Assembly: GCA_003565195.1 (NCBI GenBank)
Contig: PXCX01000280.1
Location: 1-13,144 of the forward strand
DNA from: PVC group bacterium
Lineage (GTDB): Bacteria; Verrucomicrobiota; Kiritimatiellia; CAIKKV01; PXCX01
Length of the DNA: 13,144 nucleotides
Reading direction: 5' to 3'
In this document: in pieces, positions 1 to 6,208 of the stretch
Layout of the letters: each line of letters starts with the position of its first letter
Position numbering within the stretch: the first letter of the stretch is position 1
The notes under the pieces: model-generated
Databases searched by the model: none
What the model was told of the DNA's origin: nothing
What the model saw: the letters and a program-made list of their open reading frames with translations, nothing else
Program-made: the position numbers and the translations under genes

Positions 1-144
1 CAGGCCGGATTTCCTGAACGCTGAACACCTGAACACTGAACGCTTTGGGCCGCAACAACTTAGACAGCCGCATGTGAAATGTTCGACTCATTTACTCAAA
101 CAATTCTCGAAGAAGGAGCTAAAGTATAAAGTCTTCCGTCGCCG
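1..144. other. Non-coding left edge, downstream of gspF
   Basis: I see no supported gene here. The stretch follows the gspF stop codon on the minus strand and contains a short CTGAAC repeat cluster near the edge. No G+C-rich hairpin followed by a T-run is visible, so I cannot name a terminator for gspF. A minus-strand frame is open from an ATG at 71-73 to the window edge (24 codons), but much of it is just the translated repeat and it has no convincing ribosome binding site. Confidence 0.6.
14..41. repeat. Four CTGAAC units at 7-8 base spacing
   Basis: The hexamer CTGAAC occurs at 14-19, 21-26, 29-34 and 36-41, with spacing 7, 8 and 7 bases. The joining bases alternate between G, AC and A, so the block reads as a degenerate tandem heptamer. 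It sits in the intergenic space after gspF, close to the window edge, so more copies may lie outside. Function is unknown; slipped-strand expansion or a dispersed intergenic repeat family are both possible. Confidence 0.7.
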
Positions 145-1416
145 TTACGCCAATTGATCGATGATGCTGACCAGCGGCATGAACATGGCGATAACGATGG
201 TGCCGACGATGACCGCAAGAAAGATGATCAGAATGGGTTCGATCACCGAGGTCATGGCCTCGACGGCGGTATCGACTTCGTTATCGTAGGTATCGGCGAC
301 TTTCATCATCATATCAGGTAGGGCGCCGGTTTCTTCGCCGACCTGGATCATGCTGATCACCATACTCGGGAAAATCCGCGAATTTTCCATCGGGGTAACC
401 ATCGATTCACCTTCCTTGACGCTGTCATGGACCTTGGACACGGCTTGGGCGATCACATCGCTGTTGACGACTTCACGCACAATATTGAGGGCCTGCAACA
501 CGGGCACGCCACCGGTCATCAAGGTGCCGAGCGTCCGCGAGAAGTTCGACACGGCGGTTTTAAGGAAAAGTGGCCCGAAAATCGGCGCCCGTAGTTTAAA
601 GCGGTCGAGACTCTGCGCGCCCACCTTGGTTTTCTTGAAAAATTTCGACCCGACGACAATCACCACAATTATGCCCAGGATAATCAGCCCGTTTTCCAGA
701 ATCGCGGTACTGGCCGCGAGCACGAACTGGGTCAGCGCGGGCAAGGGTTGATCGCCCAGCAAATCGGCGAAGATTTCCTCGAATTGGGGGACCACAAAGA
801 CCATCAACACGATCAGAATGGCCATTGCCATGAACATCACCACCATCGGATACACCATGGCGCCCTTGACCTTGTTTTTGGTGCGTTCGGCTTTTTCCAG
901 GAAATCGGCCAGTCGCACCAGGATGGTATCGAGCGATCCGCTGGCTTCGCCGGCGCGCACCATATTGACGAAAAAACGGTCGAAAATATCGTCCTGCTGC
1001 GCGAGCGCTTCGGCAAACGTGCTGCCGCTTTCGACGCTATCGGCCATTCCGCCGATGGCGTTTCGCAGCTTGACGTTCTGCTGCTGACGCTGCAGCACAT
1101 TCAGACTGCGCAAGAGCGGTAGTCCGGCGTTTTGAAGCGTTGCCAACTGGCGCGTAAACACCATCAGTTCCTTGGGTTTGACACGATTCAGGAAACCCGG
1201 CAAGGTAATTTCGGTGCTTAATCCGCCTTTGCCCTCTTTTTTCCCGCCTTTGGCAGCGGCCCCACCGCCGCGGCGGCCCGTCGAGAGGGTGACGTTGGTG
1301 GGATAATAATTACGTTCTTTAAGCAGGTCAATCGCACGCGCCTGGGTTTCGGCCTCGATTTCGCCACGGGTTTCCCGGCCGCGCGCGTCCATGGCAACAT
1401 ATTTGAATTTCGGCAT
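145..1416 (-). CDS. gspF: Type II secretion / type IV pilus inner-membrane platform protein (GspF/PilC family)
   Basis: This is a polytopic inner-membrane protein of 423 residues, close to the family's usual length of about 400. In this family it forms the platform that couples the assembly ATPase to pilin or pseudopilin polymerisation. A soluble N-terminal region (about 1-45) is joined by a Gly/Lys-rich linker (about 46-68) to two T2SF repeats (about 83-206 and 286-408). Each repeat has the family pattern: GLPLLRSLNVL then VRAGEASGSLD in the first, and GGVPVLQALNIV then IQVGEETGALPDMM in the second. Membrane segments are near 187-209, 242-257 and 393-416. The start is supported by AGGAGG seven bases upstream. 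It is the last gene after rplQ but has its own strong promoter in the gap, and no ATPase or pilin gene is in view. GspF and PilC cannot be told apart from this window alone. Confidence 0.93.
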   Translation of the reverse strand: MPKFKYVAMDARGRETRGEIEAETQARAIDLLKERNYYPTNVTLSTGRRGGGAAAKGGKKEGKGGLSTEITLPGFLNRVKPKELMVFTRQLATLQNAGLPLLRSLNVLQRQQQNVKLRNAIGGMADSVESGSTFAEALAQQDDIFDRFFVNMVRAGEASGSLDTILVRLADFLEKAERTKNKVKGAMVYPMVVMFMAMAILIVLMVFVVPQFEEIFADLLGDQPLPALTQFVLAASTAILENGLIILGIIVVIVVGSKFFKKTKVGAQSLDRFKLRAPIFGPLFLKTAVSNFSRTLGTLMTGGVPVLQALNIVREVVNSDVIAQAVSKVHDSVKEGESMVTPMENSRIFPSMVISMIQVGEETGALPDMMMKVADTYDNEVDTAVEAMTSVIEPILIIFLAVIVGTIVIAMFMPLVSIIDQLA

Positions 1417-1444
1417 AGTCGCCCTCCTGATTGCTTTGGCGGTT

Positions 1445-1474
1445 ATTATGCGTCAAAGCACGTGGGAATGTCAA
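1445..1474 (-). promoter_or_regulatory. Sigma-70-type promoter for gspF
   Basis: On the minus strand a perfect -35 box TTGACA (1469-1474) is followed by an 18-base spacer and the -10 box CATAAT (1445-1450), a 5 of 6 match. It lies in the 73-base gap between rplQ and gspF and points at gspF. It predicts a transcript start near 1438 and a leader of about 22 bases carrying the AGGAGG ribosome binding site. The spacer contains the palindrome CACGTG (1459-1464), whose meaning is unknown. Confidence 0.75.
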
Positions 1475-1489
1475 GCCGGCGGTCGACGC

Positions 1490-1888
1490 TTACGCTTTGT
1501 CAGCGGCGGCATCCTCTTCGGCGGCGGGCGGGACCAGGGCTGTCCATTCCAGCAGCGCCATGGGGGCGCCATCTCCGCGACGGGAAGCCGTTTTGATGAT
1601 CCGGGTATAACCGCCGGAGCGTTCGCCGCACTGGGGCGCGATAGTTTCGAACAGTTCCTTGACGGCAGCGGGCCGGCGCAATGATGCGAGCGCCTGGCGA
1701 CGGGCCGCCAAGGTCTGCCGGCGCGCAAGCGATACCAGTTTTTCGGCATGTCGGCGCGCCAGATTCGCCTTCGGCAAGGTCGTGACAATACGTTTCCGCT
1801 CAATCAGACTGCACACCAAGGCCGCGAGCAAGGCTTTGCGATGCGATGAGGTGCGACCGAGTTTTATACTTTGTTTACGATGACGCAT
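1490..1888 (-). CDS. rplQ: 50S ribosomal protein L17
   Basis: L17 is a large-subunit protein near the exit of the peptide tunnel. The product is 132 residues and begins with the family signature MRHRKQSIKLGRTSSHRKAL, followed by LVCSLIERKRIVTTLPKA. Later comes GGYTRIIKT, which is typical of the domain's end. The C-terminus runs into a short acidic and Ala-rich tail (EEDAAADKA), slightly longer than the usual 116-127 residues. It follows rpoA after a gap of 58 bases, the normal order for the end of the alpha operon. No clear Shine-Dalgarno sequence precedes the ATG, although the start is fixed by the conserved N-terminus. Translation may depend on coupling to rpoA or on another initiation mode; that is inference. 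Confidence 0.98.
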   Translation of the reverse strand: MRHRKQSIKLGRTSSHRKALLAALVCSLIERKRIVTTLPKANLARRHAEKLVSLARRQTLAARRQALASLRRPAAVKELFETIAPQCGERSGGYTRIIKTASRRGDGAPMALLEWTALVPPAAEEDAAADKA

Positions 1889-1946
1889 GAATGGCTTAAG
1901 GGGTTGATGGGTTTACGGATAAATTGCAAACGGATTATTTCACGAA

Positions 1947-2981
1947 CTATTTCTGGGTGTCTGCCGCGTTTTCGGGAGCAGCCTCTTCTTCGAGCGGGCG
2001 CATTAGATTATCGTCGAAATCCATGCCCAGCTCCAACCCAAGTTCCTGAACTTTGTTTTTGATTTCGTTCAGCGATTTGCGGCCGAAATTGCGGTATTTG
2101 AGCAGGTCGGCCTCCGACTTGCGCGCCAAATCGCCCACCCGGGTAATATTGGCGTTGTTGAGACAGTTCGCCGCACGCACACTCAATTCGATTTCATTGA
2201 CGCTCATGTTCAGAATATGCGCGAGCTGCTCGGTATTAGAGGAGTTCATGTCGGAGCCGTCATCGAATTCAACTGACTTCGTTTCAATCCCGGCAAAGAC
2301 ATCCAGATGATGTTTGAGCACGACCGCCGCGGTACTCACCGCCTCACCCGGCGACGCGCGGCCGTCGGTCCATACTTCCAGCGCCAGGCGATCGTAATCA
2401 ATGCGCTGTCCAACCCGGGTATCGTCAACCGTGAAATTGACGCGCCGGACCGGCGAAAAAACGGCATCGATCGGGATCCGCCCGATTTCCTGTTCCGCTT
2501 GTTTATTCCATTCGGCCGGGCAGAACCCGCGTCCAAGCTGCACTTCAGCGCTGATATCAAGCACCCCGTCCTTGGCCAGCGACGCGATCGGCTGGTCGGG
2601 ATTCAGGATTTGGATACGAGCATCGCTTTGAAAATCTCCCGCCGTCACATCTCCCGGTCCCTTAACCTTGAGCCGCAGCATATGCGGCTCCCGTACACTC
2701 GTCTTGATCAGGACCTTTTTGAGGTTCAGCACGATATCGGCGACATCCTCCGTGACTCCCGTAAGGCTGCAAAACTCATGGTAGGCGCCCTGGATATTGA
2801 CGGACGTAATGGCGGCGCCTTCAAGCGCGGATAGCAACACGCGTCGCAGGGCGTTCCCGATGGTCGTCCCGTAGCCGGCCTCAAAAGGTTCGGCAATGAA
2901 CTTGGCATAGTTTGCACTGGCCGTGGACGTATCACACACGATGCGCTGGGGCATCTCGAATTTACCGATTCTAGTAGGCAT
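1947..2981 (-). CDS. rpoA: DNA-directed RNA polymerase subunit alpha
   Basis: RpoA is the polymerase assembly scaffold and, through its C-terminal domain, binds UP elements and activators. The product has 344 residues, slightly above the usual 315-330. The N-terminal domain (about 28-235) holds the dimerisation signature EPFEAGYGTTIGNALRRVLL near 31-50. A linker leads to the C-terminal domain (about 255-320) with ELSVRAANCLNNANI and NFGRKSLNEIK. The DNA-contacting residues equivalent to E. coli R265, N268, C269, G296, K298, S299 and E302 are all present, here R269, N272, C273, G300, K302, S303 and E306. An acidic tail (EEEAAPENAADTQK) follows. AAGGAG precedes the ATG at a good distance. It starts 13 bases after rpsD ends, so co-transcription is expected. 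Confidence 0.99.
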   Translation of the reverse strand: MPTRIGKFEMPQRIVCDTSTASANYAKFIAEPFEAGYGTTIGNALRRVLLSALEGAAITSVNIQGAYHEFCSLTGVTEDVADIVLNLKKVLIKTSVREPHMLRLKVKGPGDVTAGDFQSDARIQILNPDQPIASLAKDGVLDISAEVQLGRGFCPAEWNKQAEQEIGRIPIDAVFSPVRRVNFTVDDTRVGQRIDYDRLALEVWTDGRASPGEAVSTAAVVLKHHLDVFAGIETKSVEFDDGSDMNSSNTEQLAHILNMSVNEIELSVRAANCLNNANITRVGDLARKSEADLLKYRNFGRKSLNEIKNKVQELGLELGMDFDDNLMRPLEEEAAPENAADTQK

Positions 2982-2994
2982 ATTTCATCACTCC

Positions 2995-3624
2995 TTATTT
3001 GGAGTACAATTCAACAATTAAGTTTTCACGGACAAACGGCGCAATTTCCTCGCGAGTCGGCTCATGCAGGACGTCGCCGCTGAACGTTTCACTGTCGAAC
3101 GAGAACCATGGCGCCGGTTCCAGCGTCGACGCCTCGATATTCAATTTGACAGCTTCGCGGGTGGCGGCATCGTCCCGGACGGAGACCCGATCCCCTTTTT
3201 TGAGGATCCGGGACGGGATATTGCACGGCCGACCATTGACCAGCACATGTTTATGCCCGACGAACTGGCGCGCGGCACGACGCGAAGGCATCACTCCCAT
3301 GCGATACACCAGATTGTCGAGACGCAGCTCCAGCAATTGCAACAACCGTTCGCCGGTAATGCCGCGCCCCCGCATGGCGCGCTCGAAAAACAAACGGAAC
3401 TGGTCTTCCTGCATGCCGTAATGACGCCGCAAACGCTGTTTTTCGCGCAATTGCATGCCATAATCGGACTGTTTCCCGCGGCCACCGCGGCCCAGATGCA
3501 TTCCGGGCGCTGGTTTTCCGCGTTCAATGGCGCACTTGGCCATATGACAGCGGGCGCCCTTCAGGAAAAGTTTCATGCCTTCTCGCCGGCATAACCGGCA
3601 GGATGGTCCTACATATCTACCCAT
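2995..3624 (-). CDS. rpsD: 30S ribosomal protein S4 (zinc-binding form)
   Basis: S4 binds 16S rRNA early in small-subunit assembly and contributes to decoding accuracy and mRNA unwinding. The product is 209 residues, the standard length. Cysteines at 9, 12, 26 and 31 form a C-X2-C-X13-C-X4-C zinc site as in Thermus-type S4, unlike the cysteine-poor form. The S4 RNA-binding domain is visible around 94-155 (ERLLQLLELRLDNLVYRMGV, then GHKHVLVNGRPCNIPSRILKKGD). The open frame extends 19 codons further upstream, but MGRYVGPSC matches the family start and is preceded by GGGGAG nine bases upstream, so I place the start there. It lies 26 bases after rpsK. S4 often represses its own operon by binding mRNA; no such element is demonstrated here. 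Confidence 0.98.
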   Translation of the reverse strand: MGRYVGPSCRLCRREGMKLFLKGARCHMAKCAIERGKPAPGMHLGRGGRGKQSDYGMQLREKQRLRRHYGMQEDQFRLFFERAMRGRGITGERLLQLLELRLDNLVYRMGVMPSRRAARQFVGHKHVLVNGRPCNIPSRILKKGDRVSVRDDAATREAVKLNIEASTLEPAPWFSFDSETFSGDVLHEPTREEIAPFVRENLIVELYSK

Positions 3625-3650
3625 GCTTACGTTCTCCCCTTGAAAAACGG

Positions 3651-4154
3651 TTAGACGCGCCGCCGTTTTGGTTGCCGGCATCCGTTATGCGGCACCGGAG
3701 TTACATCCTTGATAGCGGTCACGTTCAATCCCGCCGACTGCAAGGCGCGAATGGCCGATTCGCGGCCTGCACCCGGACCCTGGACACGCACTTCGACTTC
3801 ATGCATTCCGCGTCCGACCGCCTGGCGGGCGGCTTCCTGGCCCACGACCGTGGCCGCGAACGCGGTGCTTTTTCGCGATCCCTTGAAACCGGCGCGCCCG
3901 GCGTTACACCAGGAAATGACTGCGCCACGCAGATCGCTGATCGTTACATGCGTATTGTTAAAGGTGGCCAGAATGCTCACTATTCCGACGGGAACCTGGC
4001 GTGCGGCGCGTCCCCTGCCGGGAGTGCGCGCCGGCGCCGCTTCCGGCACGTCGCTTGCCTGCGGTTTAGTGTCCGCAGCGATCCCGGGTACGTCCGTCGA
4101 ACCATTCTGCGCCGGCGCTTGGTCCGCCGGCTTGCTATCGACTTTATCATCCAT
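3651..4154 (-). CDS. rpsK: 30S ribosomal protein S11 with N-terminal extension
   Basis: S11 lies on the platform of the small subunit and contacts the mRNA exit region. The core is clear: VPVGIVSILATFNNTHVTI, then DLRGAVISWCNAG, GFKGSRKSTAFAA, EVRVQGPGAGRESAIRAL and the basic end GCRQPKRRRV. The product is 167 residues against about 125-130 normally. The excess is a roughly 40-residue N-terminal tail rich in Asp, Pro and Ala, probably disordered. Two in-frame starts exist. The ATG at 4173-4175 directly follows the rpsM stop codon but has no good ribosome binding site. The ATG at 4152-4154 has GAGGA ten bases upstream, so I prefer it; the longer form would be 174 residues. Either way the tail is present. 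Confidence 0.96.
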   Translation of the reverse strand: MDDKVDSKPADQAPAQNGSTDVPGIAADTKPQASDVPEAAPARTPGRGRAARQVPVGIVSILATFNNTHVTISDLRGAVISWCNAGRAGFKGSRKSTAFAATVVGQEAARQAVGRGMHEVEVRVQGPGAGRESAIRALQSAGLNVTAIKDVTPVPHNGCRQPKRRRV

Positions 4155-4175
4155 GATTTGGTTGTCCTCGTTCAT

Positions 4176-4580
4176 CTACTTGGCCGTTTTTTTGGCAGCG
4201 CTACGGGCTTCCTTGCCGCGCACCGCGCCCACGGTGCGTGCGGGGCCCTTGCGCGTTCGCGCATTCGTACTGGTCCGCTGCCCGCGCACGGGCAACCCGC
4301 GTTTGTGGCGCAGGCCACGATAACTGCCGACACTGACCAAACGGCGGATATTCTGGGCGATGTCACGCCGCAAATCACCTTCTATCCGGTAATGGGTCTG
4401 TAAATAGTTGGTTATCGCCGTCAATTCTTCATCGCTGAGATCATCGGCGCGCTTGGCCGCATCCAAACGGACACCCTGCACGATGGCGCGGGCGCGCATC
4501 GGACCGATACCGTATATGTAGCGTAACGCATATTCAACCCGTTTACGACCCGGAATCTCTATCCCCATTATTCTCGCCAT
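4176..4580 (-). CDS. rpsM: 30S ribosomal protein S13
   Basis: S13 sits in the head of the small subunit and forms intersubunit bridges with L5 and the large subunit. The product is 134 residues, a little longer than the usual 118-126 because of an Ala/Lys-rich C-terminal tail. It begins MARIMGIEIPGRKRVEYALR, continues YIYGIGPMRARAI, and has the family signature GLRHKRGLPVRGQRTSTNAR near 89-108. The open frame runs 23 codons further upstream, but those codons have no similarity to S13 and overlap the end of rpmJ, while GAGGA lies eight bases before the chosen ATG. The stop codon TAG is directly followed by an ATG of rpsK. L5, its bridge partner, is encoded upstream in the same cluster. Confidence 0.98.
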   Translation of the reverse strand: MARIMGIEIPGRKRVEYALRYIYGIGPMRARAIVQGVRLDAAKRADDLSDEELTAITNYLQTHYRIEGDLRRDIAQNIRRLVSVGSYRGLRHKRGLPVRGQRTSTNARTRKGPARTVGAVRGKEARSAAKKTAK

Positions 4581-4599
4581 AACCGCGTTCCTCGTTGCT

Positions 4600-4713
4600 T
4601 TATCCCTGTCTCTGTTTGTGGCGCGGATTGTCGCAAATAATCCGTACAATCCCCTTGCGGCGGATTACCTTGCACCGTTCGCATATTCGTCTGACCGAGC
4701 TCATGACTTTCAT
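4600..4713 (-). CDS. rpmJ: 50S ribosomal protein L36 (zinc-binding form)
   Basis: This very small gene encodes 37 residues, beginning MKVMSSVRRICERCKVIRRK and ending NPRHKQRQG, which matches L36 along its whole length. C11, C14, C27 and H32 form the C-X2-C-X12-C-X4-H zinc ribbon of the zinc-dependent L36 form. L36 helps organise 23S rRNA domains late in large-subunit assembly. The start is supported by GAGGAGG eight bases upstream. It lies 19 bases before rpsM and 78 bases after map, its usual neighbourhood. The common neighbour infA (IF-1) is not found between map and this gene. Position 4 is Met where the family usually has Arg, giving a second in-frame ATG, but the first fits the family better. 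Confidence 0.98.
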   Translation of the reverse strand: MKVMSSVRRICERCKVIRRKGIVRIICDNPRHKQRQG

Positions 4714-4745
4714 GGTCTTATCCTCCTCAAGGCGCGAAACAATTT

Positions 4746-4775
4746 AATCTATCATAACGTTTGCGCTTTTGTCCA
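4746..4775 (-). promoter_or_regulatory. Possible internal promoter upstream of rpmJ
   Basis: In the A+T-rich map-rpmJ gap the minus strand shows TGGACA (4770-4775, 5 of 6 to the -35 consensus), an 18-base spacer and TAGATT (4746-4751, 4 of 6 to the -10 consensus). A better-looking -10 box TATGAT (4751-4756) is only 13 bases from the same -35 box, which is too close. The site would give the rpmJ-rpsM-rpsK-rpsD-rpoA-rplQ group its own promoter. The match is only moderate. Confidence 0.3.
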
Positions 4776-4791
4776 GCCTTTTTTTCGGCGG

Positions 4792-5550
4792 TCATTGGCA
4801 GTCCGCCAGCGAAAGGATTTCAGGCGGTCCCTCCGCGGTTACGGCCACGGTGTGCTCATAATGCACGGACGGCAACCGGTCGCGGGTACGGACCGTCCAG
4901 CCGTCACGGTCGGTCGTAACTTTCCAGTCGCCCATATTGATCATCGGCTCGATCGCCAGGGTCATCCCCTCGCGCAAGAGTGACCCGCGGCCCGGCTTGC
5001 CGACATTGGGTATTTGCGGTTCTTCATGCATATTGCGACCAATCCCATGACCCACGAAATCGCGGACGGGATGAAATCCGGCTGCCCGCGCCGTCGATTC
5101 GATGGCATGCGATATATCCGACACCCGATTTCCCGATCGTGCCGCATCCATGGCGCGCTTGAGCGCCTCACGGCCGACGGCGGCCAAGCGTTGGTGTTCG
5201 GCATCGCAAACCCCGACCAGAACCGTCCGCGCGTTATCGCCTACAAATTCTCCGTAAATCACCCCGACATCAATGCTCACCAAGTCGCCAAACACAATCC
5301 GCCGGCTACCCGGAATGCCATGCACCACTTCCTCATTAATCGAAACGCAGATCGTTCCGGGATATCCCCGATATCCGCGAAAGGCGCTGCGCGCTCCCTG
5401 CGCACGAATCAATTCTTCGCCATAGACGTCCAGCTCGCCGGTCGTCACATTCGGCGCAACCGCACGCGCCAGCGCTTCAAGAACGCCGGCGGCGATCCGG
5501 TTGCTTTTGCGCATGCAGCACAATTCCTCGCGCGACTTAATCGTAATCAT
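4792..5550 (-). CDS. map: Methionine aminopeptidase, type I
   Basis: Map removes the initiator methionine from new proteins with small second residues, acting in the cytosol at the ribosome. The product is 252 residues, normal for the type I enzyme without an N-terminal extension. The metal ligands equivalent to E. coli D97, D108, H171, E204 and E235 are present as D94 (VSIDVG), D105 (VGDNAR), H168 (VGHGIG), E201 (AIEPM) and E232 (YEHTV). H77 (EVVHGIP) corresponds to the substrate-contacting histidine and H175 (NMHEEP) is also conserved. Its ATG overlaps the adk stop codon by four bases (ATGA), so translation is probably coupled. The order secY-adk-map is widespread in bacteria. Confidence 0.98.
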   Translation of the reverse strand: MITIKSREELCCMRKSNRIAAGVLEALARAVAPNVTTGELDVYGEELIRAQGARSAFRGYRGYPGTICVSINEEVVHGIPGSRRIVFGDLVSIDVGVIYGEFVGDNARTVLVGVCDAEHQRLAAVGREALKRAMDAARSGNRVSDISHAIESTARAAGFHPVRDFVGHGIGRNMHEEPQIPNVGKPGRGSLLREGMTLAIEPMINMGDWKVTTDRDGWTVRTRDRLPSVHYEHTVAVTAEGPPEILSLADCQ

Positions 5551-6206
5551 GAGGCGTCGGCCAAGATCAAATCACGGATTTCAGACACCATGACATCCAA
5601 CGGCCGCGCCGAATCGACGGGTTGCAATCCGACTTCGCGTTCGTAGTAGGCAATCAAGGAGGCCGTTTGGCGTTCGTACACGTCGAGTCGGTTGCGCACG
5701 GTCGCCTCGTTATCGTCGGGTCGTTGCACCAGGTCGCCGCCGCATGCATCGCAGCGGCCTTCACGTTTTGGCGGAATATTGACGACATGATAGGTGGCGC
5801 CGCAATCGCGGCAGACACGCCGTCCCGCCAGACGCGCGATCAAAACATCACGCGGCGCCTCAAGCAGGATAACCGCGCGCAGGCTTCCGCCCTGGTCGCG
5901 CAAAAATTGCTGAAGCAAACGGGCCTGTTCCTCTGTTCGCGGAAAGCCATCCAGAATGAACCGCCGCCGGTCGGGCGTTTCGGCCGTCATGGCTTCCGCC
6001 ACAATCCGGATCATGACCTCGTCGGGAACCAGATCGCCGCGCTCGATGTACGGTTTGGCCTCGCGGCCCACCGCGGTTCCGGTCTTGATCGCTGCGCGCA
6101 ACCGGTCGCCGGTCGATAAATGGCGGTATCCGGCAATCTCGGCCACCCGACTGCAAACCGTCCCTTTGCCGGATCCGGGAGCGCCCAATAAAATCACAAT
6201 TTCCAT
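5547..6206 (-). CDS. adk: Adenylate kinase with zinc-type LID
   Basis: Adk interconverts ATP plus AMP with two ADP in the cytosol. With the ATG chosen here the product is 219 residues, the long form. The P-loop GAPGSGKGT is near 8-16, the AMP-site STGDRLR near 31-37, and LDGFPRTEEQA near 85-95. The LID carries four cysteines at about 132, 135, 152 and 155 in C-X2-C-X16-C-X2-C, a structural zinc site typical of Gram-positive and many other long-form enzymes. A TTG at 6210-6212 could add two residues and would overlap the secY stop codon. I prefer the ATG two bases after that stop because the family normally begins with one or two residues before the first strand, and AGGA lies ten bases upstream. 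Confidence 0.97.
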   Translation of the reverse strand: MEIVILLGAPGSGKGTVCSRVAEIAGYRHLSTGDRLRAAIKTGTAVGREAKPYIERGDLVPDEVMIRIVAEAMTAETPDRRRFILDGFPRTEEQARLLQQFLRDQGGSLRAVILLEAPRDVLIARLAGRRVCRDCGATYHVVNIPPKREGRCDACGGDLVQRPDDNEATVRNRLDVYERQTASLIAYYEREVGLQPVDSARPLDVMVSEIRDLILADAS

Positions 6207-6208
6207 CT

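Noticed and set aside
1..73. Minus-strand open frame from an ATG at 71-73 to the window edge
   Set aside because: Only 24 codons, largely the translated GTTCAG repeat, with no convincing ribosome binding site; it could be a gene continuing outside but cannot be supported.
748..1122. Plus-strand frame encoding a striking His-rich stretch
   Set aside because: It is antisense to gspF. The histidines come from reading the ATG-rich membrane segment of gspF on the other strand.
1475..1489. Terminator between rplQ and gspF
   Set aside because: A GCCGGC palindrome is present, but there is no adequate stem-loop and no T-run.
3603..4403. Long plus-strand frame of 266 codons
   Set aside because: It lies opposite the intact rpsK and parts of rpsD and rpsM, and has no recognisable domain; G+C-rich DNA often gives such antisense frames.
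4776..4790. Intrinsic terminator after map
   Set aside because: A short bulged stem around an A-run exists, but no T-run follows on the coding strand.
5014..5646. Plus-strand frame of 210 codons
   Set aside because: Antisense to the intact map and the end of adk, with no family resemblance.
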